From Arachnia rubra (GTDB lineage Bacteria > Actinomycetota > Actinomycetes > Propionibacteriales > Propionibacteriaceae), in NCBI RefSeq assembly GCF_019973735.1, contig NZ_AP024463.1, positions 1,364,001-1,428,000 of the forward strand: 64,000 bases of DNA, written 5' to 3'. The notes below the pieces were generated by a model. The model ran no database searches, was not told the origin of the DNA, and was given only the letters and a program-made list of their open reading frames with translations. Positions 1 through 8,672 of the stretch are shown in pieces (within the stretch, counting starts at the first letter, position 1; every line of letters starts with the position of its first letter). Position numbers and translations under genes: made by a program.

Positions 1-159
1 CGGCTTGAGCGCTGGGAGACCGTGAAGCGATTCGCGATCCTCGACCATGAGCTGACGGTCGGCAACGATGGCGTGACCCCGAACATGAAGATCCGTCGTG
101 CGGCGGTGACAGATCGTTACGCCGACATCGTCGACTCACTCTACGACACCGAGGAGTGA
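1..159 (+). CDS. C-terminal end of a long-chain acyl-CoA synthetase (AMP-binding), truncated by window edge
   Basis: Only the last 52 codons are present, read in frame from base 1 to a TGA at 157-159. The peptide contains VKRFAILDHELTVGND followed by TPNMKIRR, the usual C-terminal end of long-chain fatty-acid-CoA ligases (AMP-dependent synthetase family): the catalytic-lysine region (TPNMKIRR) and the tail after it. The enzyme activates fatty acids to acyl-CoA with ATP. The next gene, an acyl-CoA thioesterase, starts one base after the stop, and the gaggag at 151-156 inside the end of this gene serves as its ribosome-binding site, so the two are probably cotranscribed and act on the same acyl-CoA pool. 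The N-terminal AMP-binding core lies outside the window. Confidence 0.75.
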   Translation, partial: RLERWETVKRFAILDHELTVGNDGVTPNMKIRRAAVTDRYADIVDSLYDTEE

Positions 160-160
160 C

Positions 161-1009
161 ATGTTCCGCACCACGATTGCGCTGCGCTGGTCCGACGTCG
201 ACGCCCAAGGGCATGTCAACAACGCTGTGGTGGCTGACTACCTGCAGGAGGTGCGGGTTGCCTTCTTCCGGTCCGGGCCCTGCACCGAGCTGCTCGACGC
301 CGGGGTTGTGGTGGTCGGGCACCAGATCCGCTACCTGGCTCCGATCACCTATTCAGACGCCGGCATCGGCGCCGAGATCGTGGTCTCCCGCCTGGGGGGA
401 GCCCGGTTCGACGTGGCTTATTCGTTGTTCCAGGACGCCACAAGGGTGGTGGAGGCCAGGACGGTGCTGTGCCCATTCGACTTCGAGTCCCAGGTGCCCA
501 CCCGCCTGGCCCTGACCGACCGGGAATGGCTAGCCACCCATCAGGCTGAGGCGCAGCCCCTGCAGCCCCTCGAGGTGCCGGACCTCGGCCGGAGCGGATC
601 CGTGACGCCTTGCCCGGTGCGCTGGTCCGATCTGGACTCCTACGGACACGTCAACAATGTGAAGGTCCTCGACTACCTGATGCAGGCGCGCATCACCGTC
701 ACCACCTCATGGAGCCCCGGCATGGCGCGCTCCGGAACCCCAGGAGCCCAGCTGAACTGGCTCATCGCCCGGCAGGACGTCGACTACGTCAACCAGATTC
801 CCCACCGGCTGGCGCCGTACGCGGTGCGCACCGCCCCGGCAGCCCTCGGCCGCACATCGGTGACCCTCACCGCTGAGATCTTCAATCCCGACGACGGCAC
901 CCCCTTTGCCCGTGGCCGCACCATCCTGGTCGCCGCGGACCAGGCCGGGAAGCCCATCGAGCTGCCAGAGCAGGTCAGGCAGGACCTCACGGAGCGGCTG
1001 ATTAGCTGA
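161..1009 (+). CDS. Acyl-CoA thioesterase with two hotdog (4HBT) domains
   Basis: This 282-aa protein holds two copies of the 4HBT signature: WSDVDAQGHVNNAVVADYL near residue 10 and WSDLDSYGHVNNVKVLDYL near residue 153. The D-x-x-GHVNN motif carries the catalytic Asp and the helix that binds the thioester, so both halves look active and the protein is an internally duplicated double hotdog. It should hydrolyse acyl-CoA to free acid and CoA. The ATG at 161 is preceded by gaggag with a four-base gap, inside the end of the upstream acyl-CoA synthetase gene. It converges with oxyR, with only 11 bp between the stops and no clear terminator. Confidence 0.85.
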   Translation: MFRTTIALRWSDVDAQGHVNNAVVADYLQEVRVAFFRSGPCTELLDAGVVVVGHQIRYLAPITYSDAGIGAEIVVSRLGGARFDVAYSLFQDATRVVEARTVLCPFDFESQVPTRLALTDREWLATHQAEAQPLQPLEVPDLGRSGSVTPCPVRWSDLDSYGHVNNVKVLDYLMQARITVTTSWSPGMARSGTPGAQLNWLIARQDVDYVNQIPHRLAPYAVRTAPAALGRTSVTLTAEIFNPDDGTPFARGRTILVAADQAGKPIELPEQVRQDLTERLIS

Positions 1010-1020
1010 TCCGCGGCATA

Positions 1021-2028
1021 TCAACGCTCCGGGGTCTCATCCACAGGCTCCCACAGCGGCTGAAGCAGGGGAGCCCCGGGCAGGGAGAGCGCCTCTGACG
1101 GGGCCGCGTCGTCCTGCGCTGGTTGCCCCGCCGGTACCAGCGCCTGCGCGAGCTTTTCAAGGGTCGCTGCGCGCGGCGAGGTGTGAGGCCAGGCCAGGGC
1201 GATGTCCCGGCTGGGTGCGGGAGGGTCGATCCGGCGCAGGGCCAGGTCGTGAGACGAAGGGACGGGGGGTAGGACCGTCATGGCCGGGAGCAGCGTGATG
1301 CCACCGCCTGAGGCGATCATGTGCCGCATGGACTCTAGGCTGGTGGCGCGGTAGTCTTGCCTCAGGCAGACCCCATGCTCGTCCGCCCACCGCTGCACCT
1401 GCCCGCCCAGGCAGTGCCCCTCGTCTAGGACCAGCAGCTCGTGTTCCGCGACGCGGGCCGGCGGGATGCAAGACGCCTCGCCTGGGCCGGCCCCGGTGAC
1501 AGCGGCCAGGGGATGTCCTGCGGGCGCCGCCAGGACGAACTCCTCACGGAACAGGGGACGCGTCTCCAGGCGCGGGTCAGTGACGGGCATGGCGATGAGG
1601 ACCGCATCCAGCTGGCCAGCCTGCAGCATCGTAACCAGCAGCTGGGTCTTCTCCTCGGTGAGCAGCAGCTGGAGATCCGGGAGGTGCCGCCGGACCTGCG
1701 GGAGGATATACGGCAACAGATAGGGGCCCAGGGTGGGGAAGACACCCAGCCGCAGCTCTGTCAGTGTGCCCGTTGCCTCCTGGGCGATCACGTGGATCGC
1801 TTCGGCGCTGGCCAGGGTCTTGCGCGCCTGCTCAGCCACCCGCTGCCCGACCGGGGTCAGCACGAGAGGCGAGGAGATACGGTCGACCAGGATGACGCCG
1901 AGCTCTTCTTCGAGTTTGCGGATCTGTACGGACAGGGTCGGCTGCGAGACCCCGCAGGCGGCGGCCGCTGCGCGGAAACTCCGCTGCCCGGCCACCGCCA
2001 CGAGGTACTCAAGGTCCCGCAGATTCAT
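1021..2028 (-). CDS. oxyR: LysR-family hydrogen-peroxide sensor/activator OxyR
   Basis: The 335-aa protein starts with a LysR winged helix (residues 1-60, [20 protein letters not shown]) and continues into a periplasmic-binding-type sensor domain. The motif [11 protein letters not shown] places Cys206 where the peroxidatic cysteine of OxyR sits, followed by [20 protein letters not shown], also typical of OxyR. The usual resolving cysteine nine residues further on is absent; the nearest downstream cysteine is Cys221. The ATG overlaps the ahpF stop in an ATGA, so the regulator is the last gene of an ahpC-ahpF-oxyR operon and is likely co-induced with its targets by peroxide. OxyR acts as a tetrameric cytoplasmic DNA-binding protein. 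The assignment is firm; the redox mechanism may be altered. Confidence 0.9.
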   Translation of the reverse strand: MNLRDLEYLVAVAGQRSFRAAAAACGVSQPTLSVQIRKLEEELGVILVDRISSPLVLTPVGQRVAEQARKTLASAEAIHVIAQEATGTLTELRLGVFPTLGPYLLPYILPQVRRHLPDLQLLLTEEKTQLLVTMLQAGQLDAVLIAMPVTDPRLETRPLFREEFVLAAPAGHPLAAVTGAGPGEASCIPPARVAEHELLVLDEGHCLGGQVQRWADEHGVCLRQDYRATSLESMRHMIASGGGITLLPAMTVLPPVPSSHDLALRRIDPPAPSRDIALAWPHTSPRAATLEKLAQALVPAGQPAQDDAAPSEALSLPGAPLLQPLWEPVDETPER

Positions 2029-3614
2029 GCATGGACAGTAGCAGCGGGTGTGGTCTCGCCCGTCTTGCCTGAGCGGATCAGGTGATCGAAAGCGGACAGC
2101 GCCGCAGTTGCCCCTGAACCCATGGAGATGACGATCTGCTTGTACGGGGTGTCCGAACAGTCCCCAGCGGAGAACACCCCAGGTAGCGAGGTAGCGCCGC
2201 GCATATCAGTGACGATCTCACCAGCCCGGTTGCGCTCGATCACGCCGTCCAACCAGTCAGTGTCGGGCAACAGGCCGATCTGAACGAAGACCCCCTCCAC
2301 CTCCAGCCGGCGCACCTGCCCTGAGGAGCGGTCCTCGACGTCAAGACCCGTCACCTGGGAGCCATCGCCGGTGACTTCCGTCACGCGAGCCGACGTCACG
2401 ACATCGACGTTGGGCAGGGAACGAAGGCTCTCCACCAGCACGGCATCGGCTTTGAGATCGTCGAGAAACTCTACGACCGTCACGTGTGATGCCACCCCCG
2501 CCAGGTCGATGGCTGCCTCAATCCCCGAGTTACCGCCGCCAATCACCGCGACCGGCCTGCCCTTGAACAGGGGGCCGTCACAATGCGGGCAGAAGGTCAC
2601 ACCCTTGTTCCGGTATTCCTCCTCGCCGGGCACCCCCATGGTGCGGTAGTGGGCTCCCGTGGCCAGGACGACACTGCGTGAGCGCAGCGTCCCGCCACCC
2701 TCGAAGCCGACCTCGATCAGGCCATCCTCGCCCCCTGGGCGCAGCGCCGAGGCCTTCACGCCTGTCGTGATATCCACATCGTGGGAGCGCACGTGCTCCT
2801 CCAGGGCGGCGCCGAGCCGTGGCCCCTCGGTGCGGGGCACCGAGATGAAGTTCTCGATCGCCATGGTGTCGAGCACCTGGCCGCCGAACCGGGCAGCCAC
2901 GAGGCCGGTGCGCAAAGCCTTGCGAGCGGCATAGATCGCAGCGGTGGCGCCCGCAGGACCGCCGCCCACGACCAGGACGTCGAAGGGGTCCTTGGCATCG
3001 AGGGAGCCGGCGATTCGTGCTCCCGCCCCCGCGTCCAGGCGGGCGACGAAGTCCTCGACGTCCATGCGGCCCTGCCCGAAGAGTTCCCCATCCTTGTAGA
3101 CGGTGGGGACCGCCCGGATGCCCCGCGCCTCCACTTCCTCCTGGAAGGTGCCGCCCTCGACCGCCACGTGACGGATCCTTGGGTTGATGACGCTCATGGT
3201 GTTGAGCGCCTGCACCACGGTGGGGCAGTTCTGACAGGTCAGGGACATGTAGGTGACGAACTTCCCACCCTCCAGTCCCCGGACCGCCGCAGCGGTCTCC
3301 TCATCCAGGCGGGGGTGGTGCCCACCGACCTGGACGAGGGCAAGTACCAGCGAGGCGAACTCGTGTCCCATCGGCAGGCCGGCGAAACGCACCGAGACCT
3401 CGGTTCCCGCTCGCCGCACCGCGAAGGACGGGGTGCGCTCGTCGGGCTCGCTTGTGACGGTCACCAGGGGGCTGAGCGCCGCGATCTCGTCGAGCAGGTC
3501 ACGTGTCTTCGCAGAGGCAGCTGAGTCGTCGAGGGAGGCGGCAAGCTCGATAGGCAGCGAGACGAGCTCCAGGTATTTCCTGAGCTGTGCAGTTGCGTTG
3601 GCATCCAGCACCAT
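2025..3614 (-). CDS. ahpF: Alkyl hydroperoxide reductase subunit F (flavoprotein disulfide reductase)
   Basis: At 529 aa this matches AhpF, which passes electrons from NAD(P)H through FAD and two dithiols to AhpC. The N-terminal tandem thioredoxin-like domain carries CQNC at residues 127-130. A thioredoxin-reductase-like body follows with the FAD dinucleotide fold ([12 protein letters not shown]), the redox dithiol CPHC at 342-345, the NAD fold (VIGGGNSG) and the C-terminal FAD motif (VFSAGDCSD). Translation starts at an ATG with gagaggga upstream, 12 bp after the ahpC stop, and the gene ends in a four-base overlap with oxyR. All catalytic cysteines are present, so it should be functional with the adjacent AhpC. 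Confidence 0.95.
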   Translation of the reverse strand: MVLDANATAQLRKYLELVSLPIELAASLDDSAASAKTRDLLDEIAALSPLVTVTSEPDERTPSFAVRRAGTEVSVRFAGLPMGHEFASLVLALVQVGGHHPRLDEETAAAVRGLEGGKFVTYMSLTCQNCPTVVQALNTMSVINPRIRHVAVEGGTFQEEVEARGIRAVPTVYKDGELFGQGRMDVEDFVARLDAGAGARIAGSLDAKDPFDVLVVGGGPAGATAAIYAARKALRTGLVAARFGGQVLDTMAIENFISVPRTEGPRLGAALEEHVRSHDVDITTGVKASALRPGGEDGLIEVGFEGGGTLRSRSVVLATGAHYRTMGVPGEEEYRNKGVTFCPHCDGPLFKGRPVAVIGGGNSGIEAAIDLAGVASHVTVVEFLDDLKADAVLVESLRSLPNVDVVTSARVTEVTGDGSQVTGLDVEDRSSGQVRRLEVEGVFVQIGLLPDTDWLDGVIERNRAGEIVTDMRGATSLPGVFSAGDCSDTPYKQIVISMGSGATAALSAFDHLIRSGKTGETTPAATVHA

Positions 3615-3626
3615 GGGGTTTCCCTC

Positions 3627-4190
3627 TCAGATCTTGCCGGCCAGGTCGAAGGACGGGGTGAGCGTCTCCTCGCCCTCCTCCCACTTGGCGGGGCACACCT
3701 CGCCGGGGTGGTTGCGGATGTACTGGGCCGCCTTGATCTTGCGGACCAGCTCCGCTGCGTTGCGACCAACCCCGTCCGGAGTGGTCTCGATGTACTGGAT
3801 GAGGCCGTCGGGGTCGATGACATAGGTCGAGCGGTCGGCCAGGCCGGAGTCCGGGCGCGCGTTGTCGAAGTTCTGGGTGATGACGCCATTGACGTCCCCG
3901 AGCATCGTGTACTCGATGGTGCTGACCTCAGGAGAGGACTCATGCCAGGCCTTGTGGACGAAATGCGAGTCACGGCTGACCGAGTAGACCTCCACACCCA
4001 GCGACTGGAGTTCGGCATACACGTCCTGCAGGTCGGCGAGCTCGGTCGGGCACACGAAGGTGAAGTCGCCCGGGTAGAAGAAGACGACGTTCCACTTGCC
4101 CCGGAAGTCATCGCTGGAGACGTCCACGAAAGCGCCGGAGCGATAGCCGGTCGTGGCGAAGGGCTTGACCGGGGTGTTGATCAAGGACAT
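3627..4190 (-). CDS. ahpC: Alkyl hydroperoxide reductase subunit C (2-Cys peroxiredoxin)
   Basis: This 187-aa peroxiredoxin reduces hydrogen peroxide, organic hydroperoxides and peroxynitrite in the cytoplasm. The peroxidatic Cys47 lies in FYPGDFTFVCPTE and the resolving Cys166 in HPGEVCPAKW, the pattern of the AhpC/Prx1 class. I chose the ATG at 4188-4190 because aaaggtgat lies just upstream; a GTG three codons earlier would place the Shine-Dalgarno inside the gene. It is the first gene of ahpC-ahpF-oxyR, so its upstream region should contain the OxyR-controlled promoter. Confidence 0.95.
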   Translation of the reverse strand: MSLINTPVKPFATTGYRSGAFVDVSSDDFRGKWNVVFFYPGDFTFVCPTELADLQDVYAELQSLGVEVYSVSRDSHFVHKAWHESSPEVSTIEYTMLGDVNGVITQNFDNARPDSGLADRSTYVIDPDGLIQYIETTPDGVGRNAAELVRKIKAAQYIRNHPGEVCPAKWEEGEETLTPSFDLAGKI

Positions 4191-4397
4191 GAAGATCACC
4201 TTTCATCGTTCGATCAGGATGATAGTAAATGTATATCGAAACAGACCTATTTGCATGGTTTTGTCTATGGGTGTTGTGGTCTCGCCACGGGATGAGGTTC
4301 CGTGAGGAGGGATGGCGGTGCGGGTGGCATTCCAGGCGTCCTGGCGGGATGCCGCGCGCCGGATGGCCTGGCCTCAGGGAAAGGCCCAGGTGCCGCG
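4191..4397 (-). promoter_or_regulatory. ahpC upstream region, probable OxyR-controlled promoter
   Basis: The 207 bp between lhr and ahpC hold no gene that I can support. The half next to ahpC (about 4205-4280) is clearly more AT-rich than the surroundings. On the minus strand it contains two ATAG tetramers 18 bp apart and a TATACATTTACTATCAT stretch nearest the gene. ATAG half-sites are typical of OxyR targets, but the spacing does not match the classical 22-bp periodicity, so the exact operator is uncertain. The half next to lhr is GC-rich and featureless. Confidence 0.4.
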
Positions 4398-7300
4398 TCA
4401 GCGGACCCCGCGACCTGGGCCGCTGGCTCCCTCCACGACGAGGCCCTGCGGATGGAGCCCGGCGCCGGCCTCGCGGAGCGTAGCCGCCGCGGGGTGCGCG
4501 GTGGCGCGGACGCCGTCGATTTCCTCGATGCGGAAGCGGGGCATCCGGGTCTGCGCGACACACTCCGCCAGGGCATGGAACACCTGGGTTGCCGTCAGGT
4601 CTGGGGAGTCCGAGGGAAACAACGCCAGTGACCGCCCGCCGCGTCCCAGATAGGCCAGGCAATGGCCGCCGGCGATCACGACCACAGCGCCTACGCTGCG
4701 GGATGGTCGGGCCGTCTCATGCTGAGGCCAGGGCAGCACCTGGCCGAAGGGATTTGCAGGATCCATCGCGGCGAGCACCCGGGCGGGTGAGGCGACCGGC
4801 TCGCGGAAGGAACGTAGCGTCTCGATGGTCTCGGGGGACGCGAACTGGGCCGCGCCCAGTCCTGCCACGAGCATGCCGCGTCGCACCAGGCCACTGTCCT
4901 CGAACTCTCTCAGCAGCCCATAGGCCGCGGCGAAGCCGCCGGGCGCGCCCTCGGCGACTCCCCGGGTCACGACGCCATAGCGCTCTAGCCAGCCGGCTGC
5001 CTGCGCCAGCCGCGCCTTTCCTGGCTCGGGGAAGGCGTTGTTGGCGACGTACCAACGGCCGGCCAGATGTTGCGGGGCAGAGCGAGCCGGCCGCATCGGC
5101 CGGGGCCGCCTGGCCCGGGTGCGTGTCGCGGGCCGTGATGCGTGGCGAGACGATCTATTCCCGGTGAGCAGGGCCCGTATCGTCATCATGGAGGCCGGTG
5201 CGACCAGCCCGGCAGCGGCCGCCCGCCACAGGGCCTCTGCCTGCTCTGGGGGAACCAGGCCGTCGCCCAGTCCCGCCGCGAGCGCGGCATCCTCGTCGCT
5301 GCCCGCCACGGACGGCGACGGCACCAGGTCCAGATCATCCGCGGCCACGAGCGTCATCGCCGGATCCGTCCCGGTGCTGCGGATCCTGAGCAGCACCTCG
5401 CCTTCGGCCAGCAGCTGATCCAGGTGCGCAGGCTGGTATCCATCAAGGCGCGCAGGCAGGAGATGGGACTCCCACAGACTGGCCGGGAGCACCGCTCCAG
5501 CGAGCTGTTGCAGGGCCAGCAGCACCTCGTCGGGGGAGGACCGTGGTGGCTCTGTGATGCCGTGCCGGTCCAGCAGGAAACGGGCGTACCCGTCAGCGGG
5601 GATAGGTTCGAGGCTCGCCCGGGCAGTGGCCAGGCAGCGGCTTCTCAGCCGGTCCAGCACCACCGGGTCGCAGTACTCCGGGCCGGTCCTGCCCTCCGTG
5701 AACTGGCCCGTGATCAGGCGTTCAGCTGCCGCCTCCGCCTCCAGGATGTGATGGGCCACAGCCCTGCCAACCCCCAGCGACGCCGCCAGCATGGCTGCGT
5801 CGAAGGGAGTGTGGGTGCGGGCGAAACGAGCGACGAGCTGGGTCAGGGGATCACGGCCACTAGGCTCAGTTGCTGGCTCAACTGGCACCGCCACCCCGAG
5901 CGCATCGCGCAGCAGCGCCAGATCGGAGACGGCTGCCAGGCGTTCCTCGCCCGCGATCACCACAGGAATCAGAGCATCGGGCAGTGGATCAGGCAGGGCG
6001 ATGTCACTGCGGAGCGCCAGGTCGGCACGGGATAGCGGTCCCAGACGGCGGGGCAGTGCAGCCAGTTCCGTGACGTCTCGTGCCCGGTGCCCGTCGGCGG
6101 TGTGCTGCAGCTCCGCCTGGACCTGGGCCACGATGCCGGGATCCAGCAGCTCTCGCAGGTCCAGCGACCCCAGGACCGAGGACAGCAGAGCCGGGTCGAG
6201 GGCCAGCGACTGGGCGCGCCGCTCCGCCATCGGCAGGTCACCCTCGTACATGAAGGTGCCCGTATAACGGTAGAGCATGGTTGCAGCGAACGGACTGGGT
6301 GAGGGGGTGACCACCTCCACGAGTCTCACCCGTCCGGACCGGATCCGGCCCAGCAAATCCAGCAGGCCGCTCAGGTCCCAGCAGTCGTTGAGACACTCCC
6401 GGGCCGCCTCCACGGTGATGGGAAAGTCCGGGTGCTGGCGCGCCACCTGGAGCAGCTGTGCCGCGCGATGACGCTGCTGCCACAACGGCATCCGGCGGCC
6501 ATGACGGCGGGGCAGCAGCAGGGCACGGGAGGCGCATTCCCGGAACCGGGCCGCGAACAAGGAGGTACCGGTCACCTGCCCGGTGACGAGCCGTTCCACC
6601 TGATCAGGTGCGACCTGCAGCAGCTCTGGCACCAGCAGGTGCGGCAACTCTCCATCGGGGAGCCGCAGGATGAAACCGTCATCGTTCGCCACCGGCCGGG
6701 AATCCACCCCAGAGCGCCGCTCCACGAGGGCTGCGACCGCCACGCTCCAGGGAGCCAGCACCGCACGGCCGAGGGGGCTGTGCACCACCACCCGCCAGTC
6801 ACCCAGCTCGTCGCGGAACCGCTCCACCACCACCGTCCGCTCGTCCGGCACCACCCCGGTAGCTTCCCGCTGCTCTGTCACGAAGGCGACCAGCTCGTCC
6901 CGGGTCGGCCCGTCCAGCCAGGGAAAATCGACACGGTCCTCGCTGACGCGCCGCAGCAGCTCCCCGATCCGGCAGCCCAGCTCAGCTGGCCGGGACTGGT
7001 CGTCGCCGCGCCAGAACGGGAGCTTCCCAAGCCGTCCTGGTGCGGGGGTCACCAGCACCTGGTCGCGGGTGATCCCAACCACCGTCCACGACGACGCACC
7101 CAGCGTGAAGGTCTCACCCACGCGCGTCTCGTACACCATCTCCTCATCCAGCTCCCCGACCCGCCGGCCCGGCCCGCCGCCCTCGGCCAGGAACACCCCG
7201 TAGAGACCCCGGTCAGGGATCGTGCCTCCCGACGTGACCGCCAGCCGCTGTACGCCGGGCAACCCCACCAGGCGGCCACCCTGCTTCTCAAGACGGGCCC

Positions 7301-8672
7301 GCAGCTCGGAGAAGTCGGCGCTGGGATAGGTGCCGAGCAATAGCTGAAGCACGCTTCCGAAAGCCGCCTCGCCCAGGCCCGCGTAGGGGTGGGAGCGTCG
7401 CACCGCCCGTAGCCAGGCAGCGATGTCCAGGCCCGCATCGCCCTCGGCGGCAGCGGCCGCCACGGTCTGCTGGGCCAGCACATCGAGCGCCAGGGTGGGG
7501 ATGCGCAGCTCCTCAATGTGGCCCGAGATCATGTCGGAGATGGTCACGACCGCAGCCGCCAGCTCCCCGCGATGCAGCGGATAGACGGTGCCCCGGGACG
7601 TCGCCCCCACGCGATGCCCGGCCCGGCCCATGCGCTGCAGCGCGCTTGACGTGGTCGGGGGAGCGCCGATCTGGATCACCTGCTCGACCGCCCCCATGTC
7701 GATACCCAGCTCCAGGGAGCTCGTGGCGACCACTGCCCGCAGCCGGCCCTCCTTCAGCGCTTCCTCGATATCGGCCCGCACCTGTTTGCTGACCGAGCCG
7801 TGATGGGCGCGGGCCAGGTCGCCCTCACCTCCCTGCTCCAGCCAGAGCTCGTTCAGGCGCGCCGTCAGCTTCTCCGCCGTGCGCCGGGCGTTCGCGAACA
7901 CCAGCGTCGACCGTGCCCGCAGGATGGCCGCCAGGATCTCGCTCTCCACGTGAGGCCACGGGTCAGTGAGTGGGGGAGTGGACACCATGACCTCCCACTG
8001 TTTGCTGGCAGCGGGCGCCACCACTTTCACGGCCCGGTCGCCACCGAGGAACGCCGCCACCTGCTCGACGGGACGCACGGTGGCGGACAGGGCGACGCGC
8101 TGCACATCGCGCCCGGCCAGCAGGTCCAGCCGCTCCAGGCTCAGGGCCAGGTGGGTGCCGCGTTTCGACCCCGCGACGGCGTGGATCTCGTCGATGATCA
8201 CGGTCTCGACGCCGCGGAGCGTCTCCCGGGCTGCGGAGGTCAGCATCAGATACAGCGACTCGGGAGTGGTGATGAGCACATCCGGCGGGTTGCGGCGCAA
8301 CCGGTTGCGGTCGCGCGCCGTGGTGTCACCGGACCGCACGCCCACAGTGACGTCGGCCACGCGGTGGCCGAGCCGCGCCGCCTCCTCCCGGATCCCCGCC
8401 AGCGGGATGCGCAGGTTCCGCTCTACATCCACCCCGAGAGCCTTCAGCGGGGAAACGTAGACCACCCGTGTGCCGCGCGGCCGGGCATCGGGCTGCAGCA
8501 GCAAGTCGAGGGCATGAAGGAAGGCGGCGAGAGTCTTCCCGGAACCGGTGGGTGCCACCACCAGGACATGCCCACCGGCACTGATCGCCTCCCACGCCCC
8601 CTCCTGCACCGCGGTCGCCGCGGGAAAGGAAGCCTCAAACCAGCTGCGCGTCGGAGGCGAGAAGCCCGTCAA
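4398..8672 (-). CDS. lhr: Large Lhr-type ATP-dependent DNA/RNA-DNA helicase
   Basis: The 1424-aa protein has the Lhr superfamily-2 architecture. Walker A (APTGSGKT) lies near residues 40-47, the Walker B box is DEIH, and helicase motifs V/VI appear as ATSSLELGIDMG and QRMGRAGHRVG. After the core come the winged-helix and beta-barrel segments and a long C-terminal domain, as in full-length actinobacterial Lhr (about 1500 aa). Lhr unwinds RNA:DNA hybrids in a 3'-5' direction and is linked to DNA repair. The start is a TTG that overlaps the gnd stop in a TTGA, so translation is coupled to gnd. The protein is full length. In mycobacteria lhr is paired with nei2; here the only nei lies 13 kb away beside a SNF2 gene. 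Confidence 0.9.
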   Translation of the reverse strand: MTGFSPPTRSWFEASFPAATAVQEGAWEAISAGGHVLVVAPTGSGKTLAAFLHALDLLLQPDARPRGTRVVYVSPLKALGVDVERNLRIPLAGIREEAARLGHRVADVTVGVRSGDTTARDRNRLRRNPPDVLITTPESLYLMLTSAARETLRGVETVIIDEIHAVAGSKRGTHLALSLERLDLLAGRDVQRVALSATVRPVEQVAAFLGGDRAVKVVAPAASKQWEVMVSTPPLTDPWPHVESEILAAILRARSTLVFANARRTAEKLTARLNELWLEQGGEGDLARAHHGSVSKQVRADIEEALKEGRLRAVVATSSLELGIDMGAVEQVIQIGAPPTTSSALQRMGRAGHRVGATSRGTVYPLHRGELAAAVVTISDMISGHIEELRIPTLALDVLAQQTVAAAAAEGDAGLDIAAWLRAVRRSHPYAGLGEAAFGSVLQLLLGTYPSADFSELRARLEKQGGRLVGLPGVQRLAVTSGGTIPDRGLYGVFLAEGGGPGRRVGELDEEMVYETRVGETFTLGASSWTVVGITRDQVLVTPAPGRLGKLPFWRGDDQSRPAELGCRIGELLRRVSEDRVDFPWLDGPTRDELVAFVTEQREATGVVPDERTVVVERFRDELGDWRVVVHSPLGRAVLAPWSVAVAALVERRSGVDSRPVANDDGFILRLPDGELPHLLVPELLQVAPDQVERLVTGQVTGTSLFAARFRECASRALLLPRRHGRRMPLWQQRHRAAQLLQVARQHPDFPITVEAARECLNDCWDLSGLLDLLGRIRSGRVRLVEVVTPSPSPFAATMLYRYTGTFMYEGDLPMAERRAQSLALDPALLSSVLGSLDLRELLDPGIVAQVQAELQHTADGHRARDVTELAALPRRLGPLSRADLALRSDIALPDPLPDALIPVVIAGEERLAAVSDLALLRDALGVAVPVEPATEPSGRDPLTQLVARFARTHTPFDAAMLAASLGVGRAVAHHILEAEAAAERLITGQFTEGRTGPEYCDPVVLDRLRSRCLATARASLEPIPADGYARFLLDRHGITEPPRSSPDEVLLALQQLAGAVLPASLWESHLLPARLDGYQPAHLDQLLAEGEVLLRIRSTGTDPAMTLVAADDLDLVPSPSVAGSDEDAALAAGLGDGLVPPEQAEALWRAAAAGLVAPASMMTIRALLTGNRSSRHASRPATRTRARRPRPMRPARSAPQHLAGRWYVANNAFPEPGKARLAQAAGWLERYGVVTRGVAEGAPGGFAAAYGLLREFEDSGLVRRGMLVAGLGAAQFASPETIETLRSFREPVASPARVLAAMDPANPFGQVLPWPQHETARPSRSVGAVVVIAGGHCLAYLGRGGRSLALFPSDSPDLTATQVFHALAECVAQTRMPRFRIEEIDGVRATAHPAAATLREAGAGLHPQGLVVEGASGPGRGVR

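Noticed and set aside
4191..4280. Classical four-part OxyR site before ahpC
   Set aside because: ATAG elements are present but spaced 18 rather than 22 bases, so I list only a general regulatory region.
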